Notes: generated from the letters alone by a model not told the origin. A stretch of DNA of 7,987 nucleotides from Burkholderiales bacterium RIFCSPHIGHO2_12_FULL_61_11 (GCA_001770785.1 MERZ01000100.1:1-7987); one strand, 5' to 3'; positions 1-7,490 are shown, counted from the first letter of the stretch. Program-made: numbers and translations.

Positions 1-2
1 TC

Positions 3-1463
3 CTGTCGATTGGCAAAAGTCGCGCCAAGATTTACGTCCAGACCGACACCGGCGTCACCTTTGCCGATGTGGCCGGTGTCGATGAGGCCAGGCACGAACT
101 CGAAGAAGTGGTGGATTTCCTGAAACATCCGAAGGAATACGGGCGCCTCGGTGCCCATATTCCCAAAGGCGTGCTGCTGGTGGGGCCGCCTGGCACCGGC
201 AAGACGCTGTTGGCCAAGGCCGTTGCCGGCGAGGCCGGTGTGCCATTTTTCTCGATCTCGGGCAGCGAGTTCGTCGAGATGTTCGTCGGCGTGGGCGCAG
301 CACGGGTGCGTGACCTGTTCGAGCAGGCCCGGAGCATGGCCCCAGCCATCATCTTCATTGACGAACTCGATGCGCTGGGCCGCGCCCGGGGCGCCTTCCC
401 CGGCTTGGGTGGCCATGATGAGAAGGAGCAGACACTCAACCAACTGCTCGCCGAGATGGATGGCTTCGACTCATCAGTCGGCCTCATCATCCTGTCGGCG
501 ACCAACCGGCCCGAAATCCTCGACACTGCGCTGCTGCGGGCCGGCCGCTTTGACCGCCAGGTGCTGGTGGACCGGCCCGACCGCAAAGGCCGCACCGACA
601 TCCTGAAGGTGCATGTGCGCAAGATCAAGCTCGACCCCGCATTGAAGCTTGAGGACGTGGCGGCCCTGACTCCCGGCTTCAGCGGCGCTGACTTGGCCAA
701 TCTGGTCAACGAGGCCACGCTGGTGGCGACCCGGCGCAAGGCCGATCAGGTGACGATGGCGGACTTCACCGCGGCGGTCGAACGCATCGTCGCCGGCCTG
801 GAGCGCAAGAGCCGCGTCCTCAACCCCAGGGAGCGCGAGGCGGTGGCGTTTCATGAAATGGGCCATGCCCTGGTGGCGCTGGCGCAAACCGGCACCGATC
901 CGGTGCACAAGGTGTCGATCATTCCGCGCGGCATTGGCGCGCTGGGCTACACCATTCAGCGCCCCACCGAAGACCGCTACCTGACGACACGTCCCGAGCT
1001 GGAGCAGAAAATTGCCGTCCTGCTGGGCGGGCGGGCCGCCGAAAAGCTGGTATTTGATCGGCTTTCCACCGGCGCAGCAGATGACTTGGCCAAGGCCACC
1101 GACATGGCGCGCGACATGGTGACGCGCTATGGCATGGACGAGGCGCTGGGCTATGTGGCCTTTGAGCCGCAGCGTCAGCAGATGCTCGATCTGCCCGAAG
1201 GCATGCTGCCCCGCAGCCCGCCCGTGTCGCAAGAAACACAGCGCCACATCGACGAGGCCATTCGGGCCATCGTGATGGCGGGCTTTGATCGGGCGAGCGG
1301 CATACTGCGCGCCAACCGCGCCGTGCTTGAGCGCGGCGCGCGTGCGCTGCTGGAAAAAGAAGCGCTGGACGAGGCCGCCATTCGTGCCCTGGCCGATGAG
1401 CTGCAGCGAGTCGATGCAGACGGCTCCGCGCCGCCAGGCCTGCCAGCGGGCGTCCCGTCGTGA
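3..1463 (+). CDS. ftsH: ATP-dependent zinc metalloprotease, FtsH family (5' partial)
   Basis: This is a membrane-anchored AAA+ protease that unfolds and degrades membrane and misfolded proteins. The reading frame is open from the left edge, so the N-terminal membrane helices and periplasmic domain lie outside; 486 codons are visible against about 640 in E. coli FtsH. The first visible residues ([12 protein letters not shown], then [12 protein letters not shown]) are the usual linker into the AAA+ domain. Walker A GPPGTGKT is at 183-206, the pore motif FVG follows in [11 protein letters not shown], Walker B IIFIDE is at 348-365, and the second region of homology [20 protein letters not shown] is present. 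The zinc site HEMGH is at 852-866, with the likely third ligand Asp in [12 protein letters not shown] (1083-1085). All catalytic elements are intact. The protease domain reads [19 protein letters not shown], unlike E. coli FtsH. With the alcohol dehydrogenase next door rather than rlmE, folP or glmM, this suggests an accessory paralogue. The GTG at 69 is internal, not a start. Confidence 0.96.
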   Translation: MSIGKSRAKIYVQTDTGVTFADVAGVDEARHELEEVVDFLKHPKEYGRLGAHIPKGVLLVGPPGTGKTLLAKAVAGEAGVPFFSISGSEFVEMFVGVGAARVRDLFEQARSMAPAIIFIDELDALGRARGAFPGLGGHDEKEQTLNQLLAEMDGFDSSVGLIILSATNRPEILDTALLRAGRFDRQVLVDRPDRKGRTDILKVHVRKIKLDPALKLEDVAALTPGFSGADLANLVNEATLVATRRKADQVTMADFTAAVERIVAGLERKSRVLNPREREAVAFHEMGHALVALAQTGTDPVHKVSIIPRGIGALGYTIQRPTEDRYLTTRPELEQKIAVLLGGRAAEKLVFDRLSTGAADDLAKATDMARDMVTRYGMDEALGYVAFEPQRQQMLDLPEGMLPRSPPVSQETQRHIDEAIRAIVMAGFDRASGILRANRAVLERGARALLEKEALDEAAIRALADELQRVDADGSAPPGLPAGVPS

Positions 1464-1491
1464 CTTGACCCGCTGAATGGGAGTTTGCAAT

Positions 1492-2481
1492 ATGCTGGCC
1501 ATGACCCTGAGTGCGCCCAGACAACCGCTGGTGCTGACCGGGTTGCCAATGCCCGAACCGGGCCAGCACGAATTGCGCATCAAGGTGCTTGCCTGCGGTG
1601 TCTGCCGCACGGACCTGCACATTGTTGACGGTGATCTCCCGCTCAAGCACCCTGACATCGTGCCGGGGCATGAGGTGGTGGGGCGCGTGGTGGCGCTGGG
1701 CCAGCTTGCACAGCGATTTCAGATCGGCGACAGAGTGGGCGTTCCGTGGCTGGGCGGAAGCTGCGGCCACTGCATCTATTGCGTGGAGGGCAGAGAAAAT
1801 CTGTGCGACACGCCAGTGTTTACCGGTTACGACCGTAACGGTGGCTTTGCAGAGTACGCGGTTGCCGACGAACGCTACTGTTTTTTGCTGCCAGATCGGT
1901 ATGACGACGTGCATGCTGCGCCTTTGTTGTGCGCCGGTCTGATCGGCTACCGGGCCTACCGGCTGTCTGGGGTATCGGGCTCGATGCGCCTGGGGCTTTA
2001 CGGATTTGGCGCGGCGGCCCACATCATCTGCCAGCTTGCCGTGGCCCATGGGCAACAGGTCTATGCACTTGTGCGTCCAGGCGATCAGCAAAGCCAGCGT
2101 TTTGCCCTTCAACTCGGTGCCTGCTGGGCGGGTGCCTCCGACACGGTGCCCAACGCCCAACTGGATGCGGCGCTGATTTTTGCGCCGGTAGGATCACTGG
2201 TGCCTGCTGCCCTGCGCGCCACCCGAAAGGGCGGCAGCGTTGTCTGCGCAGGCATTCACATGAGCGATATCCCTTCGTTTGAATATTCGCTGCTGTGGGG
2301 CGAGCGCAGTGTCCGCTCGGTCGCCAATCTGACCCGGGCAGATGGCGACGCTTTCTTCTCAACCATTGAGCGCTATCCGGTCACGACACATGTGCAGCCG
2401 TTTGCATTGCAGCAGGCCAACGAGGCTGTCGCGGCATTGCGCTCGGGGGTGGTTGATGGTGCGGCCGTGCTGGTGCCGTGA
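1492..2481 (+). CDS. Zinc-dependent alcohol dehydrogenase, medium-chain family
   Basis: This 329-residue protein is predicted to oxidise alcohols or reduce aldehydes with NAD(P)(H) in the cytoplasm. The catalytic zinc ligands are visible: C38 in CGVCRTDLH, H60-E61 in PGHE and C147 in LLCAG. The structural zinc site is complete as C91, C94, C97 and C105. The Rossmann motif is GFGAAAH (171-177), a GxGxxA variant of the usual GxGxxG. The C-terminal half (AGIHMSDIPSF, ERSVRSVANLTR) is typical of the AdhA-like COG1064 branch. I chose the ATG at 1492 because GGGAG (1479-1483) lies 8 bases upstream and MLAMTLSAP aligns with family N-termini; the ATG at 1477 has no such site. It follows ftsH by 28 bases and is probably co-transcribed with it. 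Substrate and cofactor preference cannot be read from the sequence. A role in fermentative redox balance fits the oxygen-type operators nearby but is inference. Confidence 0.93.
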   Translation: MLAMTLSAPRQPLVLTGLPMPEPGQHELRIKVLACGVCRTDLHIVDGDLPLKHPDIVPGHEVVGRVVALGQLAQRFQIGDRVGVPWLGGSCGHCIYCVEGRENLCDTPVFTGYDRNGGFAEYAVADERYCFLLPDRYDDVHAAPLLCAGLIGYRAYRLSGVSGSMRLGLYGFGAAAHIICQLAVAHGQQVYALVRPGDQQSQRFALQLGACWAGASDTVPNAQLDAALIFAPVGSLVPAALRATRKGGSVVCAGIHMSDIPSFEYSLLWGERSVRSVANLTRADGDAFFSTIERYPVTTHVQPFALQQANEAVAALRSGVVDGAAVLVP

Positions 2482-2624
2482 TGATGGCCGCCACTTGCGA
2501 ATCGAGCGCGTTCTGGCCATTCTGAGTGACTTTCGATTTTTGCCGTGCATCCGGAAATTGGCCACGACGGGCAAATGCAACATGCCACCGCGTTCAACCT
2601 GGCAACGGCAGCTGACCACTTCTG

Positions 2625-4259
2625 TCAAAACATCGGTGCGCTGCCCTCTGGATTCAGCGCATCTTCATGAGGAGATGGCTTGGGTGCCGCGGCAATCAGG
2701 CAGTCCGTGGTCAGAATCAGGCTGGCGATGGAGGCGGCGTTCTGCAAGGCCAGCCGGGTGACCTTGGCGGGGTCAATGACGCCCATCTTCAGCAGGTCGC
2801 CGTATGTGCGTGTGGCTGCGTTGTAGCCGAATGCGTGATCCGGCGATTCGTCAACGCGGTTGAGAATCACCGAGGGTTCATCTCCCCCATTGCTCACGAT
2901 GCGACGCAAGGGGTCTTCAAGCGCGCGAGAAACAAGGCGAATGCCGGAAGTTTCGTCGAGCGTGCTTCCCGTCAAATCCGTCAGGGCACGTCGCGCCCGC
3001 AACAAGGCCACACCGCCGCCGGGAACGATGCCCTCTTCGACGGCAGCGCGGGTGGCGTGCAAGGCGTCTTCCACCCGCAGCTTGCGCTCTTTCAACTCGG
3101 TTTCAGTGGCTGCTCCGACCTTGATCAGGGCGACACCGCCCGACAGCTTGGCAGCCCGCTCGTCGAGCTTCTCGCGGTCGTAATCGCTGGTGGCCAGCTC
3201 GCGTTCCCTGCGGATGGCGCCGATCCTGTCCTTGATCGATTTTGGCTGCCCTGCCCCACCGATCAGCGTGGTGCTTTCCTTGGTAATTTCCGCGCGCGTG
3301 GCGCGCCCCAGGTCTGACAGCTTGACCTTGGCCAGCGTCAGTCCGACTTCATCGCTGACAACCGTTCCACCGGTCAGCACCGCAATATCCTGCACCATCG
3401 CCTTGCGCCGGTCGCCGAATCCCGGTGCCTTGACGGCGCAGGTTCGCAAGGTGCCCCGAATCGTATTGATCACCAGCGCCGCCAGCGAGTCGCTGTCGAC
3501 ATCCTCCGCAATCACCAGCAAGGGCCGCCCCGCCTTCACGATTTCCTCTAACAGTGGCAGCAAATCCTTGAGCGAAGACAACCGGCCTTCACACAGCAAG
3601 ATGGCCACATCTTCCAGAACTGCGCTTTGCCGCTCTGCATTGTTGATGAAATAGGGTGACAAAAAGCCCCGGTCAAACTGCATGCCTTCCACCACCTCCA
3701 GCACACTGTCCAGCCCGGAGCCATCCTCAATCGATATGGCTCCTTCCCGCCCCACTTTTTCGATGGCGCTGGCCAGCAAGTCGCCAATGGAACGATCATT
3801 GTTGGCCGAGATCGCGGCCACATGCGCAATCTCCTGGGAGGTTGCGCAGGGCTTGGCCATCTTCTTGATTTCGGCTACCACCTTGTCGATGGCCAGCTCA
3901 ATACCGCGCTTGAGATCCATCGGATTCATGCCACCCGCCAGATAGCGCAGGCCCTCAAGAATCATGCTATGGGCCAGCACCGTGGCGGTAGTGGTGCCGT
4001 CACCGGCCATCTCGCTGGTTCGGGCGGCGACCTCGCGCAACAACTGCGCCCCCATGTTTTCAAACCGGTCCTCAAGCTCTATCGACTTGGCCACCAGCAC
4101 GCCTGAATTCACAATCTGTGGCGGGCCAAAGTCGCGCTCCAGAATGACGGTTCGTCCGCGCGGCCCAAGTGTGACCTTGACGGCCTCGGCCAGCGCGTCC
4201 ACCCCGCGGCGAATTTTGTCCCGGGCCACATCATGAAAAATGAGCTGTTTTGGTTTCAT
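2625..4259 (-). CDS. groEL: GroEL/Hsp60 chaperonin paralogue with D52S substitution
   Basis: This is a 544-residue 60-kDa chaperonin subunit, which would form a cytoplasmic ring that folds proteins in an ATP-dependent cycle. It aligns without gaps to E. coli GroEL through residue 416. Conserved elements include [16 protein letters not shown] (D87), [65 protein letters not shown] (D398) and GGGVAL. Apical substrate-binding positions are mostly kept (F199, Y203, F204, L234, L237). Position 52, Asp in E. coli and important for ATP hydrolysis, is Ser (I-V-N-S-G-V). The C-terminus ends in a Pro-rich sequence and SAPMF with no Gly-Gly-Met repeats. No groES is in the window, unlike a housekeeping groESL operon. 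I chose the ATG at 4259 because AGGTGG lies 5 bases upstream and MKPKQLIF aligns exactly with the E. coli N-terminus; an in-frame GTG at 4268 is less likely. It is divergent from hsp20 and convergent with the dehydrogenase gene. Confidence 0.96.
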   Translation of the reverse strand: MKPKQLIFHDVARDKIRRGVDALAEAVKVTLGPRGRTVILERDFGPPQIVNSGVLVAKSIELEDRFENMGAQLLREVAARTSEMAGDGTTTATVLAHSMILEGLRYLAGGMNPMDLKRGIELAIDKVVAEIKKMAKPCATSQEIAHVAAISANNDRSIGDLLASAIEKVGREGAISIEDGSGLDSVLEVVEGMQFDRGFLSPYFINNAERQSAVLEDVAILLCEGRLSSLKDLLPLLEEIVKAGRPLLVIAEDVDSDSLAALVINTIRGTLRTCAVKAPGFGDRRKAMVQDIAVLTGGTVVSDEVGLTLAKVKLSDLGRATRAEITKESTTLIGGAGQPKSIKDRIGAIRRERELATSDYDREKLDERAAKLSGGVALIKVGAATETELKERKLRVEDALHATRAAVEEGIVPGGGVALLRARRALTDLTGSTLDETSGIRLVSRALEDPLRRIVSNGGDEPSVILNRVDESPDHAFGYNAATRTYGDLLKMGVIDPAKVTRLALQNAASIASLILTTDCLIAAAPKPSPHEDALNPEGSAPMF

Positions 4260-4316
4260 GCTTGCCACCTATGCTTGTCGATAGGCATCAGCATCGAGCT
4301 TCGGATTTGCGCGGCG

Positions 4317-4332
4317 CTTGAGAAATATCAAG
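4317..4332. promoter_or_regulatory. FNR/Anr-type operator between groEL and hsp20
   Basis: The sequence CTTGAGAAATATCAAG contains TTGAG-N4-ATCAA, matching 9 of 10 positions of the FNR/Anr consensus TTGAT-N4-ATCAA. The outer CTTGA and TCAAG arms form a perfect inverted repeat. Its centre is about 29 bases upstream of the centre of the -10-like TATAAA at 4351, near the spacing of a class II activated promoter (operator centred about -41.5). It could serve hsp20 on the + strand, groEL on the - strand, or both. An FNR-family or CRP-family regulator is inferred; I cannot tell these apart from sequence alone. Confidence 0.6.
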
Positions 4333-4350
4333 CCCGTGACACAACGGCGA

Positions 4351-4357
4351 TATAAAG
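4351..4357 (+). promoter_or_regulatory. Putative -10 element of the hsp20 operon promoter
   Basis: TATAAAG lies about 115 bases upstream of the hsp20 start. No good TTGACA-like -35 hexamer sits 16-18 bases before it, which fits a promoter depending on an activator bound at the palindrome just upstream. Transcription would begin near 4363, giving a leader of roughly 105 bases. No convincing sigma-32 promoter (CTTGAAA with CCCATNT at proper spacing) is seen. Confidence 0.4.
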
Positions 4358-4391
4358 TTTGCCTGAGGCGTTGTGGCAGTCTTTCCATCGG

Positions 4392-4405
4392 CACACACAC
4401 ACACA
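4392..4405 (+). repeat. (CA)7 dinucleotide tract in the hsp20 leader
   Basis: Seven uninterrupted CA units lie between the putative -10 element and the hsp20 start codon. The tract is outside any coding region I accept. Tracts like this can change length by strand slippage, but seven units is short and no effect on expression can be inferred. Confidence 0.9.
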
Positions 4406-4446
4406 ACACGCTGGTTGCTGGGCGGGTCGTCATGGCAGGCTTGACC

Positions 4447-4465
4447 AATCATCTTTAAAGGGATT
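4447..4465 (+). promoter_or_regulatory. Predicted hairpin covering the hsp20 ribosome binding site
   Basis: In RNA, AAUC (4447-4450) can pair with GAUU (4462-4465), and UCU (4452-4454) with AGG (4459-4461, including one U-G pair). This leaves one bulged A and a UUAA loop. The stem includes the ribosome binding site AAAGGGA (4457-4463), which lies 6 bases before the ATG. The short A/U-rich stem resembles the principle of a FourU-type RNA thermometer. The pairing is visible in the sequence; thermosensing is inference. Confidence 0.35.
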
Positions 4466-4469
4466 CTCC

Positions 4470-4982
4470 ATGCTGAACTCATTGAAACAGACAAGCAAAA
4501 ACATCGGTCGTGAAATTAGTCGTGCCTGGGAGAGTCTTTCGGAAGGCTGGCGCGAATTGCTCAGCCGCAGCGGCGATGCCCTCACGCACTTTGGCCGGCA
4601 CAAGAGCGGGAAGGACGAAGCCAAGAATGAGGGCGGTGCGCTCGCCATTTTCCCGCATTGGAGCCTGCTGGCCGGGGAAGTGGAAGAAACCACAACAGAT
4701 ATCGTGGTGCGGGTAGAAGTTCCTGGCATGGACAAGGAGGATTGCCGCATCACCATCGAGGGCAATGTGCTTCATCTGAGCGGCGAAAAGCATCTGGAAC
4801 GGGAAACGCATGACAGCACTTACCATGTCATGGAACGCGCTTATGGGGCATTTGAGCGCGACATCGCCTTGCCGCAAAACGTGAACGTCGACAAGGCCGA
4901 GGCCCACTACAAAAATGGCGTGCTGACGGTTCGATTGCCCAAGGAGGGCAGCGGCAAGGCCAAGTCCATTCCGGTTTCCTGA
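4470..4982 (+). CDS. Small heat-shock protein, Hsp20/alpha-crystallin family
   Basis: This 170-residue ATP-independent holdase would bind unfolding proteins and keep them soluble for refolding by ATP-dependent chaperones. The N-terminal arm (about 1-70) is amphipathic and charged. The alpha-crystallin domain spans about 72-157: VRVEVPGMDKEDCRITIEGN, then LHLSGEK, AYGAFERDIALP and the signature KNGVLTVRLPK (GVL at 150-152). The C-terminal IPV (167-169) is an I-x-I/V motif of the kind that docks neighbouring subunits during oligomer assembly. I chose the ATG at 4470 because AAAGGGA lies 6 bases upstream; the longer frame from 4359 would translate the CA tract and has no ribosome binding site. 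It appears to head an operon with the PEBP gene, pncA and pncB, and is divergent from the GroEL paralogue. Control by the operator at 4317-4332 and by a leader hairpin is possible. Confidence 0.95.
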   Translation: MLNSLKQTSKNIGREISRAWESLSEGWRELLSRSGDALTHFGRHKSGKDEAKNEGGALAIFPHWSLLAGEVEETTTDIVVRVEVPGMDKEDCRITIEGNVLHLSGEKHLERETHDSTYHVMERAYGAFERDIALPQNVNVDKAEAHYKNGVLTVRLPKEGSGKAKSIPVS

Positions 4983-4990
4983 GTCAAATC

Positions 4991-5467
4991 ATGTCACTTA
5001 CCCTTACCTCCCCAGCGTTTGAGCACAATGGCCTGATCCCTTTCAGGCATACCTGTGATGGTGATGATGTTTCGCCACCGCTGTCGTGGGCGGGTGTGCC
5101 TGCCAGCGCGCAAAGCCTGGTCCTGATCGTCGATGACCCGGACGCGCCCGACCCCGCAGCGCCAAAAATGACCTGGGTGCACTGGGTGCTGTACAACCTG
5201 CCACCGACTATCCATGGTTTGCCTGAAGGCGTCGCCGCCAAAGACCTTGCTGCGGGAATCCTGCAGGGGCGGAACGATTGGGGGCGCACCGGCTACGGCG
5301 GACCGTGCCCGCCGATAGGCAGGCATCGCTATTTCCACAAGCTTTTCGCCCTGGATGTCCAGCTTCCTGATCTGAAAAATCCCGACAAAGCCGCTCTTGA
5401 GAAGGCCATGCAAGGCCATATTCTTGCGCATACCGAACTGATTGGCCGGTATCAGCGGAGACATTAG
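4991..5467 (+). CDS. YbhB/YbcL family PEBP-like protein
   Basis: This 158-residue protein belongs to the bacterial phosphatidylethanolamine-binding / Raf kinase inhibitor-like family. Family motifs are clear: TCDGDDVSPPLSW (21-33), VDDPDAPDP (47-55), WVHWVLYNLP (62-71), and the ligand-pocket segment GYGGPCPPIGRHRYFHKLFA (101-120). Length is typical of the cytoplasmic bacterial form and no signal peptide is present. The biochemical role of bacterial members is poorly defined; E. coli YbhB and YbcL bind small ligands but have no settled cellular function. It starts 8 bases after the hsp20 stop and has only a weak ribosome binding site, so translation is probably coupled to hsp20. The pairing suggests it is made together with Hsp20 under stress, which is inference from position. 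An 80-base gap without a clear terminator follows. Confidence 0.93.
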   Translation: MSLTLTSPAFEHNGLIPFRHTCDGDDVSPPLSWAGVPASAQSLVLIVDDPDAPDPAAPKMTWVHWVLYNLPPTIHGLPEGVAAKDLAAGILQGRNDWGRTGYGGPCPPIGRHRYFHKLFALDVQLPDLKNPDKAALEKAMQGHILAHTELIGRYQRRH

Positions 5468-5547
5468 CCGATTGAAGCGACTGAAATGATTGTCCTGGAA
5501 CAAGGGAATTTTGAGCAGCACCTTTAGGCCGTGGGGCTTTGACCATC

Positions 5548-6156
5548 ATGCCGAGTGAAGTAAGCCTTTTCCCCCTGGGTGCCGGTGATGCGCTGTTGAT
5601 CGTCGATGTCCAGTCCGATTTCCTTCCGGGCGGCAGTCTGGCCGTGCCTCGCGGCGATGAAGTGGTCGCCGTGCTCAACGGCTACCTGGCTGCTTTCCGG
5701 AATTCGGGCCTGCCCGTGGTGGCTACGCGCGACTGGCATCCGCCCGACCATTGCTCCTTCCGGCAGCAAGGCGGGCCGTGGCCGCCGCATTGCGTGGCCG
5801 GCAGCGAAGGGGCCGGCTTTGCACCGCAACTGCAACTGCCAACGGACGCCACCGTCATCTCCAAGGCCACGGCGCAGCAAAGCGATGCCTATTCCGGATT
5901 CGAAGGCACTGAGCTGGACCGCCTGTTGCGGCAATCAGGGGTTAGACGCCTCTTTGTCGGCGGTCTGGCAACCGACTATTGCGTGCTCAACACCGTTCGT
6001 GATGCCTTGCGGCTCGGCTATCAAACGGTGTTGCTGCTGGACGCCATCCGCGCGGTGGATGTTCACGCCGGTGATGGTGAGCGTGCCATTGCCGAGATGC
6101 TGCAAAAAGGCGCCAGAGCCGCGACCGCGCAGCAAATTCTGGCGAAACCATCATGA
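5548..6156 (+). CDS. pncA: Nicotinamidase (PncA)
   Basis: This 202-residue isochorismatase-fold hydrolase would convert nicotinamide to nicotinate and ammonia, the first step of NAD salvage by the Preiss-Handler route. The catalytic triad is visible: D20 in IVDVQSDF, K106 in ISKAT and C145 in GLATDYCVLNTV. Metal-binding residues fit the PncA pattern: D62 and H64 in RDWHPPDH, H68, and H81 in WPPHCVAGSEGA. The fold signatures FLPGGSLAVP and YSGFEGT are also present. Length is normal for the family. The ATG at 5548 is chosen with moderate confidence; an in-frame TTG at 5539 gives three more residues, and neither has a strong ribosome binding site (GGGG at 5533-5536). The stop overlaps the start of pncB by 4 bases (ATGA), so the product is handed directly to the next enzyme in a coupled pair. 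Confidence 0.96.
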   Translation: MPSEVSLFPLGAGDALLIVDVQSDFLPGGSLAVPRGDEVVAVLNGYLAAFRNSGLPVVATRDWHPPDHCSFRQQGGPWPPHCVAGSEGAGFAPQLQLPTDATVISKATAQQSDAYSGFEGTELDRLLRQSGVRRLFVGGLATDYCVLNTVRDALRLGYQTVLLLDAIRAVDVHAGDGERAIAEMLQKGARAATAQQILAKPS

Positions 6157-7490
6157 CTGAGCGCACCAGCCCGCTGCTCACCGACCTCTATCAGTTCACG
6201 ATGCTGCAGGCCTACTTCGACCAAGGCATGGCAGACACGGCGGTCTTCGAGTTCTTTGTGCGCAAGCTGCCCAGCAGCCGCAACTTCCTGATGGCCGCAG
6301 GGCTGGAGCAGGTGCTCGATTTCCTGGAGGACCTTCATTTCACCCCGCAGGAACTCGACTGGCTGGCCAACTGCGGGCGCTTGCACCGCCGCTTCGTCGA
6401 TTCGCTTCACGAGCTGCGCTTCACCGGCGACATTCAGGCCATGCCGGAAGGCACGATTTTCTTCACTGACGAGCCTATCCTGCGGGTGGTGGCGCCGCTG
6501 CCCCAGGCACAGCTGGTGGAAACGCGACTCATCAACCTGTTGCAATTCCAGACCCTGGTGGCCTCGAAAGCAGCGCGGATACGGCTGGCGGCCCCCGACA
6601 GCCTGCTGGTGGACTTTGGCCTGCGCCGCGCGCACGGCGCCGAGGCCGGGCTGCTATCGGCACGGGCCAGCTATCTGGCTGGCTTCAACGGCAGCTCGAC
6701 GGTGCTGGCCGGAATGAAGTGGGGCATCCCCCTTTTCGGCACCATGGCCCACTCCTATATTCAGGCCCACGAGCAGGAGACGGATGCCTTCGAGCATTTC
6801 GCCCGCTCCCATCCCCTTGCCTCAACCATGCTGATCGACACCTATGACACCGAGGCGGCGGCGCGCAATCTGGTGCCGCTGGCTCACAAGCTGGCGCGCG
6901 AGGGCATCAACATCCAGGCGGTGCGCCTGGACAGCGGCGACCTGGCCGAGCACGCGCGGCAGGTTCGCGGCATTCTGGATCAGGCGGGGTTGACGGAAAT
7001 CACCATCTTTGCCAGCGGCAACCTTGATGAATACAAGCTGGCCGAGCTCGTCGCCGCGGGCGCGCCCATTGACGGCTTTGGTGTTGGAACGCGCATGAAC
7101 ACGTCGGCCGACCGGCCCTATCTGGATTGCGCCTACAAGCTGCAGGAATACGCCGGTGTGGCACGGCGCAAGCGTTCTGAAGGCAAGACCACCTGGCCCG
7201 GCCGCAAGCAGGTGTATCGCAGCCTCGGCGATGACGACCTCATGGCCGGTGATTTCCTGACCACAGCCGACGCGGTGCAGTCAGGTCAGCCGCTTTTGGT
7301 GCCGGTGATGCGGCAAGGCCGGCGGCTGGCAAAGTCACCCGCGCTGGGCGCCATCCGAGATCACGCCCGCGCCGAGCTGGCCAGGCTTGCCCTGCCCTTG
7401 CGCGCGTTGACGCCGGCAACGTCGCCTTACTGCGTGACGGTCGCCGAGCCACTCAGGCTGCTGGCAGCAGAAGTTGACAGGCGGACCTAG
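6153..7490 (+). CDS. pncB: Nicotinate phosphoribosyltransferase (PncB)
   Basis: This 445-residue enzyme would condense nicotinate with PRPP, helped by ATP hydrolysis, to give nicotinate mononucleotide for NAD synthesis. It has the N-terminal LLTDLYQFTMLQAYF, the substrate-site LVDFGLRRAHG (152-162), and GTMAHSYI (196-203), whose H200 matches the phosphorylated catalytic His. DTYDT (229-233), LDSGDL (259-264), ASGNLDE (288-294) and the phosphate-binding GFGVGT (308-313) are all present. It resembles the human and Gram-positive-like type (GTxAHS) more than the E. coli PncB type. The start codon overlaps the pncA stop (ATGA), so the two salvage steps are translationally coupled. No truncation is seen. 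It is the last intact gene before a short archease remnant. Confidence 0.96.
   Translation: MTERTSPLLTDLYQFTMLQAYFDQGMADTAVFEFFVRKLPSSRNFLMAAGLEQVLDFLEDLHFTPQELDWLANCGRLHRRFVDSLHELRFTGDIQAMPEGTIFFTDEPILRVVAPLPQAQLVETRLINLLQFQTLVASKAARIRLAAPDSLLVDFGLRRAHGAEAGLLSARASYLAGFNGSSTVLAGMKWGIPLFGTMAHSYIQAHEQETDAFEHFARSHPLASTMLIDTYDTEAAARNLVPLAHKLAREGINIQAVRLDSGDLAEHARQVRGILDQAGLTEITIFASGNLDEYKLAELVAAGAPIDGFGVGTRMNTSADRPYLDCAYKLQEYAGVARRKRSEGKTTWPGRKQVYRSLGDDDLMAGDFLTTADAVQSGQPLLVPVMRQGRRLAKSPALGAIRDHARAELARLALPLRALTPATSPYCVTVAEPLRLLAAEVDRRT

Noticed and set aside
474..1658. Long open frame (394 codons) on the - strand opposite ftsH and the dehydrogenase gene
   Set aside because: It lies antisense to two clearly recognisable genes, its translation is rich in His, Gln, Arg and Gly with no family resemblance, and it is explained by high GC content. 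The 413-codon - strand frame at 919-2160 is rejected for the same reason.
2482..2624. Bidirectional terminator between the dehydrogenase gene and groEL
   Set aside because: The best inverted repeat is ATGGCC (2484-2489) with GGCCAT (2515-2520), which has a 25-base loop and no following T run. I see no other feature in this 143-base gap.
2667..3317. Open frames on the + strand opposite the GroEL gene (also 3190-3654)
   Set aside because: They are antisense to a conserved, intact chaperonin and their translations show no recognisable domain or ribosome binding site.
4260..4268. GTG start at 4268 adding three residues to GroEL
   Set aside because: AGGTGG overlaps this codon and is correctly spaced for the ATG at 4259, whose product aligns residue for residue with E. 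coli GroEL from Met1.
4278..4297. TCGAT/ATCGA inverted repeat in the groEL leader
   Set aside because: The stem is only 5 bp with a 10-base loop and cannot be extended, so it is not distinguishable from chance.
4317..4340. Sigma-32 heat-shock promoter (CTTGAGA followed by CCCGTGAC)
   Set aside because: The -35-like and -10-like parts are only about 9 bases apart, well short of the 11-16 expected; the FNR-type palindrome explains the CTTGA better. No CIRCE repeat is present either.
4359..4469. 37-codon N-terminal extension of Hsp20
   Set aside because: It would translate the CA tract and operator-proximal leader, has no ribosome binding site, and the ATG at 4470 has a well-spaced AAAGGGA.
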